Source: Myxococcales bacterium
GTDB lineage: Bacteria; Myxococcota_A; Polyangia; Polyangiales; Houyiibacteriaceae
NCBI GenBank assembly: GCA_024643985.1
Contig: JAHELW010000007.1
Coordinates: 1-41,220 of the forward strand
Direction of reading: 5' to 3'
DNA length: 41,220 bases
Shown: piece after piece, positions 16,180 through 24,956 of the stretch
Numbering within the stretch: position 1 is the first letter of the stretch
Layout of the letters: each line of letters begins with the position of its first letter
Notes under the pieces: model-generated
Databases searched by the model: none
What the model saw: only the letters and a program-made list of their open reading frames with translations
What the model was told of the DNA's origin: nothing
Position numbers and translations under genes: made by a program

Positions 16180-17169
16180 ATGTCCACATGGGACACTCTC
16201 CGGCCAGTGAAGACCTCACTGACCGGTATCAAGCCCACGCACCTGCCTCATCTCGGCAACTACCTGGGCGCGATTCGGCCCGCGCTTTCGTTGGTCGAGG
16301 AGTACCGGACGCTCTACTTCATCGCCGACTATCATGCGCTGACCTCCGTTCGCGACGCGGACGATTTGCGTGGATACATCCGGGACGTCGCCGCGACTTG
16401 GCTCGCCTGCGGCCTCGATCCCGAGCGGACGCTCCTCTACCGCCAATCGGACGTTCCACAGGTCTTCGAGCTCACGTGGGTGTTGGGCTGCCTCACCGCG
16501 ACCGGGCAGCTCGAGCGCGGCCATGCCTACAAAGACGCACTCGGGCGCGGCGAGGCGCCCAACGCCGGCCTCTTCAACTACCCGCTGCTGATGGCCGCCG
16601 ACATCCTGCTCTACGACACCGACGTCGTCCCGGTCGGCAAGGACCAGAAGCAACATCTCGAGCTCACGCGTGACGCCGCGACGCGATTGAATCACCTCTA
16701 CGGCGACGAAACGCTCGTAGTCCCCGAAGCGCTGATCAGCGAGGCTCCGCTCGTGCCCGGCACGGACGGGGAGAAGATGAGCAAGAGCCGGGGCAACGGA
16801 ATTCCCCTGTTCGCGCCGCCGAAGAAGCTTCGCAAGGTGATCATGAGCATCAAGACCAGCTCCGAGACCCTCGAGGAGCCGAAGCGTGCGGAGGGCTCGA
16901 CCGTCTATGCGCTCTACTCGCTGGTCGCACCCGAGCACGCTCCCGAGATGAAGCAGAAGCTCGAGGCGGGCGGCTACGGTTGGGGTCACGCCAAGGAGGC
17001 GCTCTACGAAGCAGTGGAGGCGGAGATCGGGCCCAAACGCGAGGCCTACCTCGAAATTCGCGCGGACGAGCCCCGTCTCGACGCGCTCCTCCATGCCGGC
17101 GCCAGCAGGGCCGGTGAGATCGCGGAGCGAACGATGCAGCGGGTGCGCGCCGCGGTCGGAATCGAATGA
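16180..17169 (+). CDS. trpS: Tryptophanyl-tRNA synthetase
   Basis: Class Ic aminoacyl-tRNA synthetase charging tRNA-Trp. The 329-aa product from ATG 16180 has the family's usual size of about 330 residues. The HIGH-equivalent lies in [20 protein letters not shown] (13-32) and the KMSKS loop is [11 protein letters not shown] (197-207). [10 protein letters not shown] (46-55) and [13 protein letters not shown] (133-145) match TrpRS active-site segments. The ORF-track version begins 138 codons too early, inside the antisense of the VOC gene. An internal GTG at 16207 (VKTSLTG) is a possible alternative start; no Shine-Dalgarno is clear for either. It converges with the small lipoprotein gene one base after its stop. 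Confidence 0.95.
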   Translation: MSTWDTLRPVKTSLTGIKPTHLPHLGNYLGAIRPALSLVEEYRTLYFIADYHALTSVRDADDLRGYIRDVAATWLACGLDPERTLLYRQSDVPQVFELTWVLGCLTATGQLERGHAYKDALGRGEAPNAGLFNYPLLMAADILLYDTDVVPVGKDQKQHLELTRDAATRLNHLYGDETLVVPEALISEAPLVPGTDGEKMSKSRGNGIPLFAPPKKLRKVIMSIKTSSETLEEPKRAEGSTVYALYSLVAPEHAPEMKQKLEAGGYGWGHAKEALYEAVEAEIGPKREAYLEIRADEPRLDALLHAGASRAGEIAERTMQRVRAAVGIE

Positions 17170-17170
17170 G

Positions 17171-17680
17171 CTAGTAGACGCTGCTCCACTGAGAGTCGTC
17201 GTCGCTGCTCTCAGGGCTCTTCGCGTCGTTTGCAGCCGCTGCGCTCGGCTGACCTTCCGGGATCATCAACAGACCGGGGTGCCCGCTCTCCACCGACTCG
17301 CTCGTGAGGAGAAACGTCTGCTTGTGCTTCTGCCAGGTCTGCCGAATCACGGTGTTCGCAAGCACCATCGTGCTTTGGTCGTACCAGCGAACGGCGACGC
17401 GAGAGAACGCGCCCGCTCCCTCCTCGTCCGTTTCAGGGTTCATCCCGAGGACCTCGGTATCGGCGATTTGAATGTCGCGTCCCCAGCGAACGTGCGATGC
17501 CTGGAACTGCGGTCGGAATCCAGGCGCCACGTAACCGCTTGCGACGTCCATGCGCCCCCACCGTGCGCCCTCGTTGAGCTCGATGACCGCGTCGCGCATA
17601 CGCGTCTCCGGGCTCAGGTTTTGCAGCAAGCACCCGGAGAGCCCGAGCAGCACCACTGCGCCCCAGAATCGTCTGGCCAT
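17171..17680 (-). CDS. Small lipoprotein, unknown function
   Basis: 169 aa with a perfect lipobox (MARRFWGAVVLLGLSGC, lipid Cys17). The mature part starts with a helix (SPETRMRDAVIELNEGARWGRMD) and continues with a beta-rich NTF2-like pattern (VASGYVAPGF, EVLGMNPETDEEGAGAFSRVAVRWYDQSTMVLANTVIRQTWQ). It ends in an Ser/Ala/Asp-rich tail that is probably disordered. It lies 36 bases downstream of the 916-aa REC/PATAN/TPR gene on the same strand and may be co-transcribed with it. The fold resemblance is an impression only. Confidence 0.72.
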   Translation of the reverse strand: MARRFWGAVVLLGLSGCLLQNLSPETRMRDAVIELNEGARWGRMDVASGYVAPGFRPQFQASHVRWGRDIQIADTEVLGMNPETDEEGAGAFSRVAVRWYDQSTMVLANTVIRQTWQKHKQTFLLTSESVESGHPGLLMIPEGQPSAAAANDAKSPESSDDDSQWSSVY

Positions 17681-17716
17681 GGGGCGACGCTAGGCACGCC
17701 CCGGCTCGATGGGCAA

Positions 17717-20467
17717 CTAATTGGCGGCCTGTGCGACGCCCCGGGCCAACCGGGCCTTCGCGGCTCGGTTTTCGGGGTCGATCGAAAGCGCCCTACGCCA
17801 CGCCTTGCGCGCGCCGGCGGCGTCGCCTTCGAGCGCGAGCGCGTCCCCGTAGAGCACGTGGTACTGTGGCCGCTTCGAGCGCTTGCGGACGGCCTTCTTG
17901 CCCCACTTCACCGCGCGTTCCCCGTCCTTCTTGGCGATGTAGAGCGTGGCGTAGCCGGCCATGGCCTGGGGGTTTTTGGGGTCGAGCTCCCAGGCGCGGT
18001 CGAGCGTGGCTTCGGCGAGCCGTAGATCGTCGGTCCTGATCAGACGAAGCGCGCGATGCACCAAAACGTCCGACGCCCTGGCGGGATCGCGCGGCAGATT
18101 CTGCGTCGGAATCCCGGGAGCACCTCGCTCTTTCAACGCCTCGGCTGTCTCCTCGGGCTTCGGTTCGGGCTTTGCGCCGGCCCTCGCCTCGATTTCGCGG
18201 TCCGACGAACCGGGATCGTCGCTGGCCTCGGTTTCTTCGAGCGTCGCCGCGGCCTGCTCGCCCTCCTCGGCTGATTCTTCGTCGTCGGGCGCGTCGCGCG
18301 TGGGCGCCTCTTCCGCGCCCTCGACGTCGGGCTCCTGGTTTCCGAGGCCATTGACCGACCCCACGATCGGCCCCTTGCCGCCTCCGGCCTCTGCGACGGA
18401 TTCCACCGGCTGAGGCTCCGTCGAACCGCTTCGCGACCAGAGGATCCAACCCGCGACGCCGACGCCGACGACCAGGGTCACGAGCAGCATCCCCTGAAGC
18501 CATGCGGGAATGCCTCCCGGCGCATGGGCGGGCGCGAGCATGGTCGCCCCTTCGAGCGCGCGCGCCAGCTCCGGCACGACGTCATCGCCACCGTCGAGCT
18601 CTGGCGCGGCCGCGTTGGGCGTGCGGCCCTGAGGCGGCGGAGGCGGCGGCGTTCGCTTTCGGGGCACTGGCATGGTCTTTTGGACGTCGAGGGCGTCTTC
18701 AGGAAGGGCTTCGAAGACCGGTGCGAGACCGAGCTCCGTAGACTTGGTCGAGCGTGCGACGGCGTGATCCGTGTGAGACCGGTCTTCGCGGTGCTCCTTT
18801 GCGCCGCGCGCGACCGGCACGGTGCGGCGCTGGGTTTCGACGCGGCCGAGCATGCGCTGCACTCTGTTGGTCGGGGCCTCCTCGCCGCTGAACGCAACAG
18901 GTGCGGGGCCGCCTTCGTCGGCTCGAAGATGGCGGTAGCGTGGCGGCGCCATGGTCGGCTCGTCGTCCCCCCCGGCAGCGGGTCCAGCGCCGGGCGGCAT
19001 CGTTGCGTGCTCGTCGAGCCCGGGTGATGCCGGCGGTACGGTCTCGGCGTTCACTTCGATGCTGCTATTGCTTCCGTCTGCAAACCCGAGCTGGTGGGAC
19101 ACCACGCCGAGCGCCTCGTCGACGGGCATCATGATGTTGGCGACGGAAGGAAGGTCTTCCTCGCGGACCGAAACGCGCCCCGAGTTGAGACCCCACAGCG
19201 CGAGGAGAGCCGGCATGCCTTGGAGCGTTTGCGTCGTGCCTTCCTGAAGAGTCGCGTAGGCGCCGACGATGGAATTGTCGGCGATGTCGATCTCGATGCT
19301 CCGCTTGTGCCCCGCGACTGCCACGTGTCGCACTCCGGCAACCGACCCCAGCGCTCGAAGTAGTCGGCCGGGCCCAACCAGCTCCAGGCGCGTATCGAAA
19401 TCGACCTCGTCCTCCACGCGCTGAGCCATCTCGAGGTCCTGCTCGATCAGCGGTTTGATGCGTGCCCCCAGCGGCCCGATGTCGGCCTCTGCATCGTGGT
19501 CCGAGGATGGCCAGAAGTCCTCCCAGCGCACGACGAGCATCGAAGCCCACCGAAGCTGGGGGTCCTTTCGCATCGCACGAATGAAGTCGATGCCACGGCC
19601 CCCAACCGCGCTCGAATCGAGCACCACGACCTGTGGGTCGATCTCGCGAATGCGCGGAATGACGGCCGTGGAGAAGTCGGCCGCCGCGATTTGCACTCCG
19701 CGCTGGATCAGGACCTGCGCGAGCTTCTCGGCTCGTAGCTCGTCCGAGTCGAGAATGACGAGGCGCACACCATCCAGGTGACTCAGGTCGACCTCGTCGT
19801 TCACCGGCGGACCCGGAAGCGCAGAGAGCCGACCGCCACTCGTCTCGTGGAACTCGTACTCGAGCTCGTCCGACTCGGCCATCGCTTCGCGCAGGCGTCC
19901 GAGGATACGCTCCATGTTGTGCGCGCCCGCCCCTTCGGTCTCGACGACTACCGGCATTCCGTCGACGGCGCCTTTCGGAGACCGAATGCTGAGAATGCCC
20001 GTCTTGGTGTCGTCCGAGACGAGGTCCACGACGTCCTGCAAATTGTCCTCGTCGATCGTGCCCGTCATCAGACCCGGCCTCTGAGGAACCTCTTCGGCGA
20101 GCTCCGCGAGGCGTCGCGCGATCGCATCGGCTCCGGCGCCGCGTGGCACCACGGCAACCGCGCCGCTTCTGAACTCTCGCGCATCGTGCTTCAGGACTGC
20201 GTCGTTCGACACGACTGCAACCGGCAGGACGTCCGTCGAACGGTTCGCGGCCATTCGGCGAACGACGCTTGCGCCGCCCCGCACCGCCGCATCTCCGATC
20301 AACACGACTAGGTCCGGCGCGTACACGCGGACCGCCTGCTCGAGCTCAGCCGTTGCGCATCCAGCAACGGATACACGATGACGCCTCAACGCCTCCCCCA
20401 ACGCCTTCTGCATCGGCTCGCCCTGGCCGATCATGAGAATCGTCGGCCGGTGCTCCTCTTCCGACAT
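17717..20467 (-). CDS. Receiver/PATAN/receiver/PATAN protein with TM helix and TPR C-terminus
   Basis: 916-aa multidomain signalling protein. Residues 8-128 form a receiver-like fold (ILMIGQGEPMQKALGEAL, APDLVVLIGD) in which the phospho-acceptor Asp position is Ile/Gly. Residues 134-208 resemble a PATAN/DUF4388 domain (GTIDEDNLQDVVDLVSDDTKTGILSI). Residues 234-345 form a second receiver with Asp284 in VVVLDSSAVGGRGIDFI, and 358-460 resemble a second DUF4388 (LVGPGRLLRALGSVAGVRHVAV, LLALWGLNSGRVSV). A long Pro/Ala/Thr linker follows, then one transmembrane helix (656-677), an acidic disordered stretch and TPR units (808-905, ALRLIRTDDLRLAEATLDRAWELDPKNPQAM). The receivers should be cytoplasmic and the TPRs periplasmic. 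The gene is divergent from the SCP2 gene. Domain names are by pattern; the role is unknown. Confidence 0.8.
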   Translation of the reverse strand: MSEEEHRPTILMIGQGEPMQKALGEALRRHRVSVAGCATAELEQAVRVYAPDLVVLIGDAAVRGGASVVRRMAANRSTDVLPVAVVSNDAVLKHDAREFRSGAVAVVPRGAGADAIARRLAELAEEVPQRPGLMTGTIDEDNLQDVVDLVSDDTKTGILSIRSPKGAVDGMPVVVETEGAGAHNMERILGRLREAMAESDELEYEFHETSGGRLSALPGPPVNDEVDLSHLDGVRLVILDSDELRAEKLAQVLIQRGVQIAAADFSTAVIPRIREIDPQVVVLDSSAVGGRGIDFIRAMRKDPQLRWASMLVVRWEDFWPSSDHDAEADIGPLGARIKPLIEQDLEMAQRVEDEVDFDTRLELVGPGRLLRALGSVAGVRHVAVAGHKRSIEIDIADNSIVGAYATLQEGTTQTLQGMPALLALWGLNSGRVSVREEDLPSVANIMMPVDEALGVVSHQLGFADGSNSSIEVNAETVPPASPGLDEHATMPPGAGPAAGGDDEPTMAPPRYRHLRADEGGPAPVAFSGEEAPTNRVQRMLGRVETQRRTVPVARGAKEHREDRSHTDHAVARSTKSTELGLAPVFEALPEDALDVQKTMPVPRKRTPPPPPPQGRTPNAAAPELDGGDDVVPELARALEGATMLAPAHAPGGIPAWLQGMLLVTLVVGVGVAGWILWSRSGSTEPQPVESVAEAGGGKGPIVGSVNGLGNQEPDVEGAEEAPTRDAPDDEESAEEGEQAAATLEETEASDDPGSSDREIEARAGAKPEPKPEETAEALKERGAPGIPTQNLPRDPARASDVLVHRALRLIRTDDLRLAEATLDRAWELDPKNPQAMAGYATLYIAKKDGERAVKWGKKAVRKRSKRPQYHVLYGDALALEGDAAGARKAWRRALSIDPENRAAKARLARGVAQAAN

Positions 20468-20505
20468 TGCGTGGATGGTGGCCGATTCTCGGCCATTTCG
20501 CCAGC

Positions 20506-20534
20506 TTGGTGCGCATCCGGTTGTTGGCTATGCT
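20506..20534 (+). promoter_or_regulatory. Weak promoter candidate for the SCP2-like gene
   Basis: TTGGTG (20506-20511), a 17-base spacer and TATGCT (20529-20534) end nine bases before the ATG at 20544, in the 76-base gap between divergent genes. Match to consensus is partial and the leader would be very short. Confidence 0.28.
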
Positions 20535-20543
20535 CCGCGCCTC

Positions 20544-21179
20544 ATGACCGTTCAACCAACCGTGTTCCTTCGGGAAAGCTTTCCCCAGCTCTTTACTCGC
20601 GGCGTCGACGTGCTGCGGAGCCGCGCCGCCGGCGGCGACGAGCGCGCCCAGCGAATTCTGGCCGATGTCGAGGGTGTGACCGGCGCCGCCGCCCTACAGA
20701 TCGACGACCAAGCACCCGTGGTGCTGTCGGCGGCTGAAGGTTCGCTCAGCTCGGGTGACTCCCCGGCACAGGGCGTGCCGATCAAGATCGCCGCGGCGCT
20801 CCCTGGCAACGCCGCGACGCTGCTTCTCGGCGAAGCGGCCAAGGCGGGTGCGCTCGACGACGAAGAGGTCGCCGTCGCGGCGGCGCAAACCGCCTCGAAG
20901 CGCTTCGAGGACGCGCTGGCGGGGCAGCCGATGACCTGCCACGTCACGCTGCGGGGTGTGCCGGACCTCGGCGACGTCCGCGTTCGCATCGGTTTCAACG
21001 TGCAAGAGCCTCCGGATCAGCCCGGTTTCACGACCGAGATGGAATACGCCGATCTCCAGAGCGTGCAGCGCGGCGAGCTCACCGCTCAAGAGCTCTTTTT
21101 GGGCGGCAAGCTCAAGATGGAGGGCGACTACTCCCTCGCGCTGCAAATTGCCATGCAGCTGCTCACCAATCCCCTCTGA
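20544..21179 (+). CDS. SCP2-like sterol/lipid-binding domain protein
   Basis: A 211-aa soluble protein starting at ATG 20544; the ORF-track start lies inside the divergent gene. The C-terminal third (DVRVRIGFNVQEP, FTTEMEYADLQSVQRGELTAQELFLGGKLKMEGDYSLALQIAMQL) fits the SCP2 pattern, where the hallmark is a short region ending in GK-hydrophobic-GD before the last helix. SCP2 domains bind fatty acyl or other lipid ligands in a hydrophobic tunnel. The N-terminal 120 residues are Ala-rich and helical with no recognised domain. It is followed after 91 bases by the methyl-accepting protein on the same strand. The domain call is reasonable; the ligand is unknown. Confidence 0.72.
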   Translation: MTVQPTVFLRESFPQLFTRGVDVLRSRAAGGDERAQRILADVEGVTGAAALQIDDQAPVVLSAAEGSLSSGDSPAQGVPIKIAAALPGNAATLLLGEAAKAGALDDEEVAVAAAQTASKRFEDALAGQPMTCHVTLRGVPDLGDVRVRIGFNVQEPPDQPGFTTEMEYADLQSVQRGELTAQELFLGGKLKMEGDYSLALQIAMQLLTNPL

Positions 21180-21270
21180 ACGGACGATCCCCCCACCGGC
21201 CGAGGGTGCGGCGGCGTAACTTGCCCGTGTGTCCTGCCGTTGGATACCCTGACGATGGTTAGTGGGGGTC

Positions 21271-22800
21271 ATGCAGCGGGCAATTGCCAAGAGTCGATAT
21301 CTGTTCCCCGGCGTCTTGTGCTTTGCGCTCGCGTTCGTCGTCGGGCCGGCCGGAGTTGCGGCCGGCCTCTTCGAAGGGCCCCAGGCGGCCTCGGTCGTTG
21401 GGATCGCAGCGGCGACGCTCGGCGTCTTGGGGCTGCTGATCATTTCGGCCGGCATACCCCCAGCGATCGACGTCGAGCAGGTCGACGCCCAGCTTCGCGT
21501 GATTTACGGCGAAATCGAGGCCGTCGAAACCTCGATGGAGGAAACGGTGCGATCCCTGTCGAGCGGCCTCGGTGAGCAGATGGTTGCGGTCGAGGAAACC
21601 GCGCGCGCGCTGAAATCGACGGCGATCTCCCTACAGGCCATCAGCGATCGCGTCGAGGCGCTCTCGTCGAGCACCGAGGAGAGCTCTTCGAGCATCCTGC
21701 AAATGACGGCGACCAATCAGGAAGTCGCGGAGAACATGTCGAATCTCGGGTCGAGCGTCCGCGAGACCGCGTCCTCGATCGAGGAGATGACCTACAGCAT
21801 CAAAGAGGTGGCGCGAAACGTCGACGCGCTCGCCTCGACCGCGGACGAGACGTCCTCGTCGATGAACGAAATGGACGTCTCGATCGACCGGGTGCAGTCG
21901 AACGCCAACGAAACCGCGCGGCTTTCGGAAGAGGTGGCCTCCGACGCGGAGATGGGCGCCGACTCGATCGTTCGGATCACCCAAGAAATCAATCGAATCA
22001 AGTCCTCTTCGCTCGAGGCGGTCAGCACGATATCCAATCTCGGCGACCGCATCGAGGCGATTGGGGACATCTTGAACGTCATCGACGACGTGGCCGAGCA
22101 GACGAACCTTCTCGCGCTCAACGCCGCGATCATCGCCGCGCAGGCGGGCGAGCACGGCAAGGGGTTTGCGGTCGTTGCAGACGAGATCAAGGACCTCGCC
22201 GAGCGGGCCGGCGCTTCCACGAAAGAGATCGCGGAGCTGATCAAGACGATTCAAGAAGAAACCAAGAATGCGATCGAAGCCGTGGAACGGGGTGCCAGCA
22301 CGGTCGATCGCGGGGTCACCGTCAGCGCCGAGGCTGAAAACGCGCTCAAGAAGATCCTTGCATCGTCCAGGCAGTCTACGGAGATGGTTCGCGGCATTGC
22401 GCTCGCGACCGTCGAGCAGGCCAAGGGAAGCCGTCAGGTGACCGACGCGATCGGTCGCATCGCCGAGACCGTTCAGCAGATCGCCGCTGCGACCGCGGAG
22501 CAAGCCCGTGGCTCCGAGCTGATCATGAAGAGCGCTGACAACATGCGTCTCATCACGCAGCAGATGGAACGGAGCAGCCAGGAGCAGGCGGAGGGCGGCA
22601 GGCAGATGACCGGCGCGATCGAGAACATCTCCGACATGGTCCACCAGCTTCACGACTCGCACCGAAAGCATGCCGAGAGCTCCGAGCAGACGCTGGTTGC
22701 CGCGCGTCGGATCCAAGATCTGACCCGCGAATACGAGCGCCGCGTACGCGAGATGAACCAGGCCGTCGAGCGTCTCCGCGAGCTGCGGCATCAGGCATGA
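21271..22800 (+). CDS. Methyl-accepting chemotaxis-like protein without sensor or HAMP domain
   Basis: About 509 aa. Two adjacent hydrophobic segments (about 11-33 and 38-60) with a loop of a few residues anchor it; there is no periplasmic ligand domain and no recognisable HAMP. The rest is a long heptad-rich signalling hairpin. The tip reads [31 protein letters not shown] (about 276-306), clearly MCP. However, the positions equivalent to Tsr Glu385 and Arg388 are Ile288 and Gln291. It probably responds to membrane or cytoplasmic cues and feeds a CheA/CheW array whose genes are not in this window. ATG 21271 follows GGGGG; an in-frame GTG at 21262 is the alternative start. Confidence 0.9.
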   Translation: MQRAIAKSRYLFPGVLCFALAFVVGPAGVAAGLFEGPQAASVVGIAAATLGVLGLLIISAGIPPAIDVEQVDAQLRVIYGEIEAVETSMEETVRSLSSGLGEQMVAVEETARALKSTAISLQAISDRVEALSSSTEESSSSILQMTATNQEVAENMSNLGSSVRETASSIEEMTYSIKEVARNVDALASTADETSSSMNEMDVSIDRVQSNANETARLSEEVASDAEMGADSIVRITQEINRIKSSSLEAVSTISNLGDRIEAIGDILNVIDDVAEQTNLLALNAAIIAAQAGEHGKGFAVVADEIKDLAERAGASTKEIAELIKTIQEETKNAIEAVERGASTVDRGVTVSAEAENALKKILASSRQSTEMVRGIALATVEQAKGSRQVTDAIGRIAETVQQIAAATAEQARGSELIMKSADNMRLITQQMERSSQEQAEGGRQMTGAIENISDMVHQLHDSHRKHAESSEQTLVAARRIQDLTREYERRVREMNQAVERLRELRHQA

Positions 22801-22895
22801 CCGAGCCGCGTCGATCGGCCCAGCGAGCCGCGGGGGCCTCCTCCGGGGGGTTGCCGGTTGGCCCCATGCAACCGCAGGATTCATGGTAGGAGCCT

Positions 22896-23279
22896 ATGTT
22901 CGGGGTCGGCCCAACCGAGTTGGCGTTCTTTCTGGTCATCCTGCTCTTGGCCGTGGGACCGGACCGGTTGCCGGCCTTCATGCGGACCGTCGGCAGAGGC
23001 CTCCGGCAGGTGCGAAGCGCCAGCCGTGAGTTCAAGGATGCGATCGGCCTCGACGAGCTGATGCGCGAGGGCGACCCGTTTCGCCCGCCGCCCGTCCGGC
23101 CCCCGAGGACCCGGCCCGTCCCGGTGAAAGACCAGGCGGAGGAGCCGGAAAAGCCCGCGACGACACCGCCTCCCGTTCCTGAAGCGGCAAAGGCGAGCGC
23201 TCCTCCGCCTCCGCTCGACCTCGCGGAAGCGGATTCGCAGGGCGAGCCCGATGCGTCGGGTGAGTCAGAGCGCCTATGA
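22896..23279 (+). CDS. tatB: Sec-independent protein translocase TatB
   Basis: 127-aa subunit of the twin-arginine translocase. The N-terminal helix MFGVGPTELAFFLVILLLAVGPDRLPAFMRTVGRGLRQVRS has the TatA/B hallmarks: a short membrane helix, a hinge with GPDRLP, and an amphipathic helix. The Glu in PTEL is characteristic of TatB. The acidic, Pro-rich tail (EEPEKPATTPPPVPEA) is disordered and longer than in TatA. A GGAG Shine-Dalgarno precedes ATG 22896. The stop overlaps tatC by four bases (ATGA). A separate tatA is not seen here and is expected elsewhere. Confidence 0.92.
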   Translation: MFGVGPTELAFFLVILLLAVGPDRLPAFMRTVGRGLRQVRSASREFKDAIGLDELMREGDPFRPPPVRPPRTRPVPVKDQAEEPEKPATTPPPVPEAAKASAPPPPLDLAEADSQGEPDASGESERL

Positions 23280-24085
23280 GAGGTGAACAGATAGAGATCC
23301 CGGCCCCGGAGCCGTCGCCGATTCCCGAAGACGATCGGGAGATGACTTTCTTCGAGCACCTGGGGGAGCTTCGCAGCCGATTGCTTCGTGCGATCTTGGG
23401 ATTGATTCCGGCCGTCGCAGTCGGGTGGTTCTTCAAGAAAGAGATCAAAGACTTTCTGGTGGCACCGCTCCAGCCGGCTTGGGAGCGGCTGAATCTTCCC
23501 GGGGAGGCGGTGCTGCGTTTTGCCGGCCCAGCGGATGCGTTCATGATGTACATGAAGAACTCCCTGATCGCCGGAGTGCTTCTCGCGTCGCCTTGGATCT
23601 TCTGGCAGCTTTGGATGTTCATCGCGCCGGGCCTCTACAAGAAGGAAAAAGCCCTGGCGATTCCGTTCATCTTCTTTTCTACCCTGTGCTTCGCAGGGGG
23701 CGCCGTGTTTGGCTACATGCTCGTCTTCCCGGAGGCATTCACGGTTCTCTTGGGATTCAGCGACGAGACGCTGGTCGCGACGCTCTTCGTCAAAGACTAC
23801 ATGCCGTTCTTCCGCCGCATGCTTCTCGCTTTCGGCATCGTCTTCGAAGTGCCCGTGATCGTCGCCTTCCTCGCTGGCGCCGGGATCGTGACGTGGCAGC
23901 AGCTCCTGAGGTTCTCGCGCTGGTGGATCGTGTGCGCCGCGTTCATTTCGATGCTGCTCACGCCACAGGACGTCTACACGATGGTCATGATGCTGATCCC
24001 GCTCGTAGCGCTTTACTTCGTCGGCGTCGGAATCGCGTACCTGATCAGCGTTTTTCAGCGAAACCCCGCTTCCGGGGGGCCCTAG
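23276..24085 (+). CDS. tatC: Sec-independent protein translocase TatC
   Basis: 269-aa polytopic membrane protein that binds twin-arginine signal peptides with TatB. The cytoplasmic N-terminal motif FFEHLGELRSRLLRAI is diagnostic, and six hydrophobic helices follow. AFGIVFEVPVIVAFL carries the conserved Glu of the central helix (equivalent to E170 in E. coli TatC). The start overlaps tatB. Its last bases overlap the convergent SDR gene in the tetranucleotide CTAG, which serves as stop codon on both strands. Confidence 0.97.
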   Translation: MRGEQIEIPAPEPSPIPEDDREMTFFEHLGELRSRLLRAILGLIPAVAVGWFFKKEIKDFLVAPLQPAWERLNLPGEAVLRFAGPADAFMMYMKNSLIAGVLLASPWIFWQLWMFIAPGLYKKEKALAIPFIFFSTLCFAGGAVFGYMLVFPEAFTVLLGFSDETLVATLFVKDYMPFFRRMLLAFGIVFEVPVIVAFLAGAGIVTWQQLLRFSRWWIVCAAFISMLLTPQDVYTMVMMLIPLVALYFVGVGIAYLISVFQRNPASGGP

Positions 24086-24924
24086 CCCCGTCCGGGAACG
24101 GGATACGGCGGGTACTTCGGTAGATCGTCGGGCAAGAACCACTGCTCGCCCCAGATGCTGGCTCCACCATCGATGTAGAACGTTTGCCCCGCGACGAAGT
24201 CGGCGTAGCGCGACGCGAGGTAGGTGATTAGGTGAGACACCTCTTCGGCCGAGCCCAGACGCTTCAAGGGGTTGCTCCTCTCGGCGTTGTCGAGGAGCTC
24301 CGGCGGGTACTGTTTGGTGCCGCTCGTCACGATCACGCCAGGGGCCACCGCGTTCACGCGGATTCCGTGCACGGCCCACTCGACTGCGAGGGTCTTCGTC
24401 ATGTTGTCGACCCCAGCCCGCGCCGCCCCCGTGTGGACCATCCCGGGAAAGCCGCGAATGACCTGCGCGATCACGTTGACGATGCGACCGCGCTTTTGCG
24501 GAATCATCGCTTTGGTCGCGACCGAGTGAGTCATGCTCCACGTACCGACGAGATTGTTGCGAACCACGGCGGCGAACCCCTTCGGAGAGAGCGCCTCGGC
24601 GGTCGTGGGGAACTGCCCTCCCGCGTTGTTGACCAGCACGTCGATGCGGCCGAACCGTTCGAGCACCGAGTCGACGTAGCTGCCGATCGCCTCGGGCTCC
24701 CGGATGTCGCAGGGCGCGCCAAAGGCATCGATCCCTTGCGATGCGAGGTCTTCAACGGTGCTCTTCAAAGGCTCGGGACGCCTCCCGCAGATCGCCACTT
24801 TCGCTCCGAGGCGCCCCATCTCCGTGACGCAAGCGAGGCCGATCCCGGTCCCGCCTCCGGTGACCAACACGACTTCATCCGCGAACAGCCCATCGGTAAA
24901 CAGCTGATCCATGACGCGGCTCAT
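24082..24924 (-). CDS. SDR-family enoyl/dienoyl-CoA reductase-like protein
   Basis: 280-aa Rossmann-fold dehydrogenase. TGGGTGIG (22-29) and NNAG (99-102) show the SDR cofactor site; an arginine pair (GRR, 47-49) suggests NADPH. The usual YxxxK motif is absent. The region reads MVHTGAARAGVDNMTKTLAVEW, so the standard positions are Thr165/Arg169, and Asp173 stands where PECR-type enoyl-CoA reductases have Tyr (YNLTK). The rest of this segment is close to peroxisomal PECR/DECR-type acyl-CoA reductases, which suggests a lipid substrate. The ORF-track N-terminus is a read-through; ATG 24924 gives a normal SDR length. It lies 32 bases after the single-domain receiver gene on the same strand. Confidence 0.83.
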   Translation of the reverse strand: MSRVMDQLFTDGLFADEVVLVTGGGTGIGLACVTEMGRLGAKVAICGRRPEPLKSTVEDLASQGIDAFGAPCDIREPEAIGSYVDSVLERFGRIDVLVNNAGGQFPTTAEALSPKGFAAVVRNNLVGTWSMTHSVATKAMIPQKRGRIVNVIAQVIRGFPGMVHTGAARAGVDNMTKTLAVEWAVHGIRVNAVAPGVIVTSGTKQYPPELLDNAERSNPLKRLGSAEEVSHLITYLASRYADFVAGQTFYIDGGASIWGEQWFLPDDLPKYPPYPVPGRG

Positions 24925-24956
24925 ACCACGAGTTTCCGTGCACGACGATCGCGCCG

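Noticed and set aside
22838-22865. GGGGCC...GGCCCC inverted repeat between the receptor and tatB
   Set aside because: Short GC-only arms with a long loop and no T-run; common by chance in this GC-rich DNA.
22553-24541. 662-aa minus-strand ORF opposite the receptor end and tatBC
   Set aside because: It spans several real genes and has Arg/His-rich composition with no domains.
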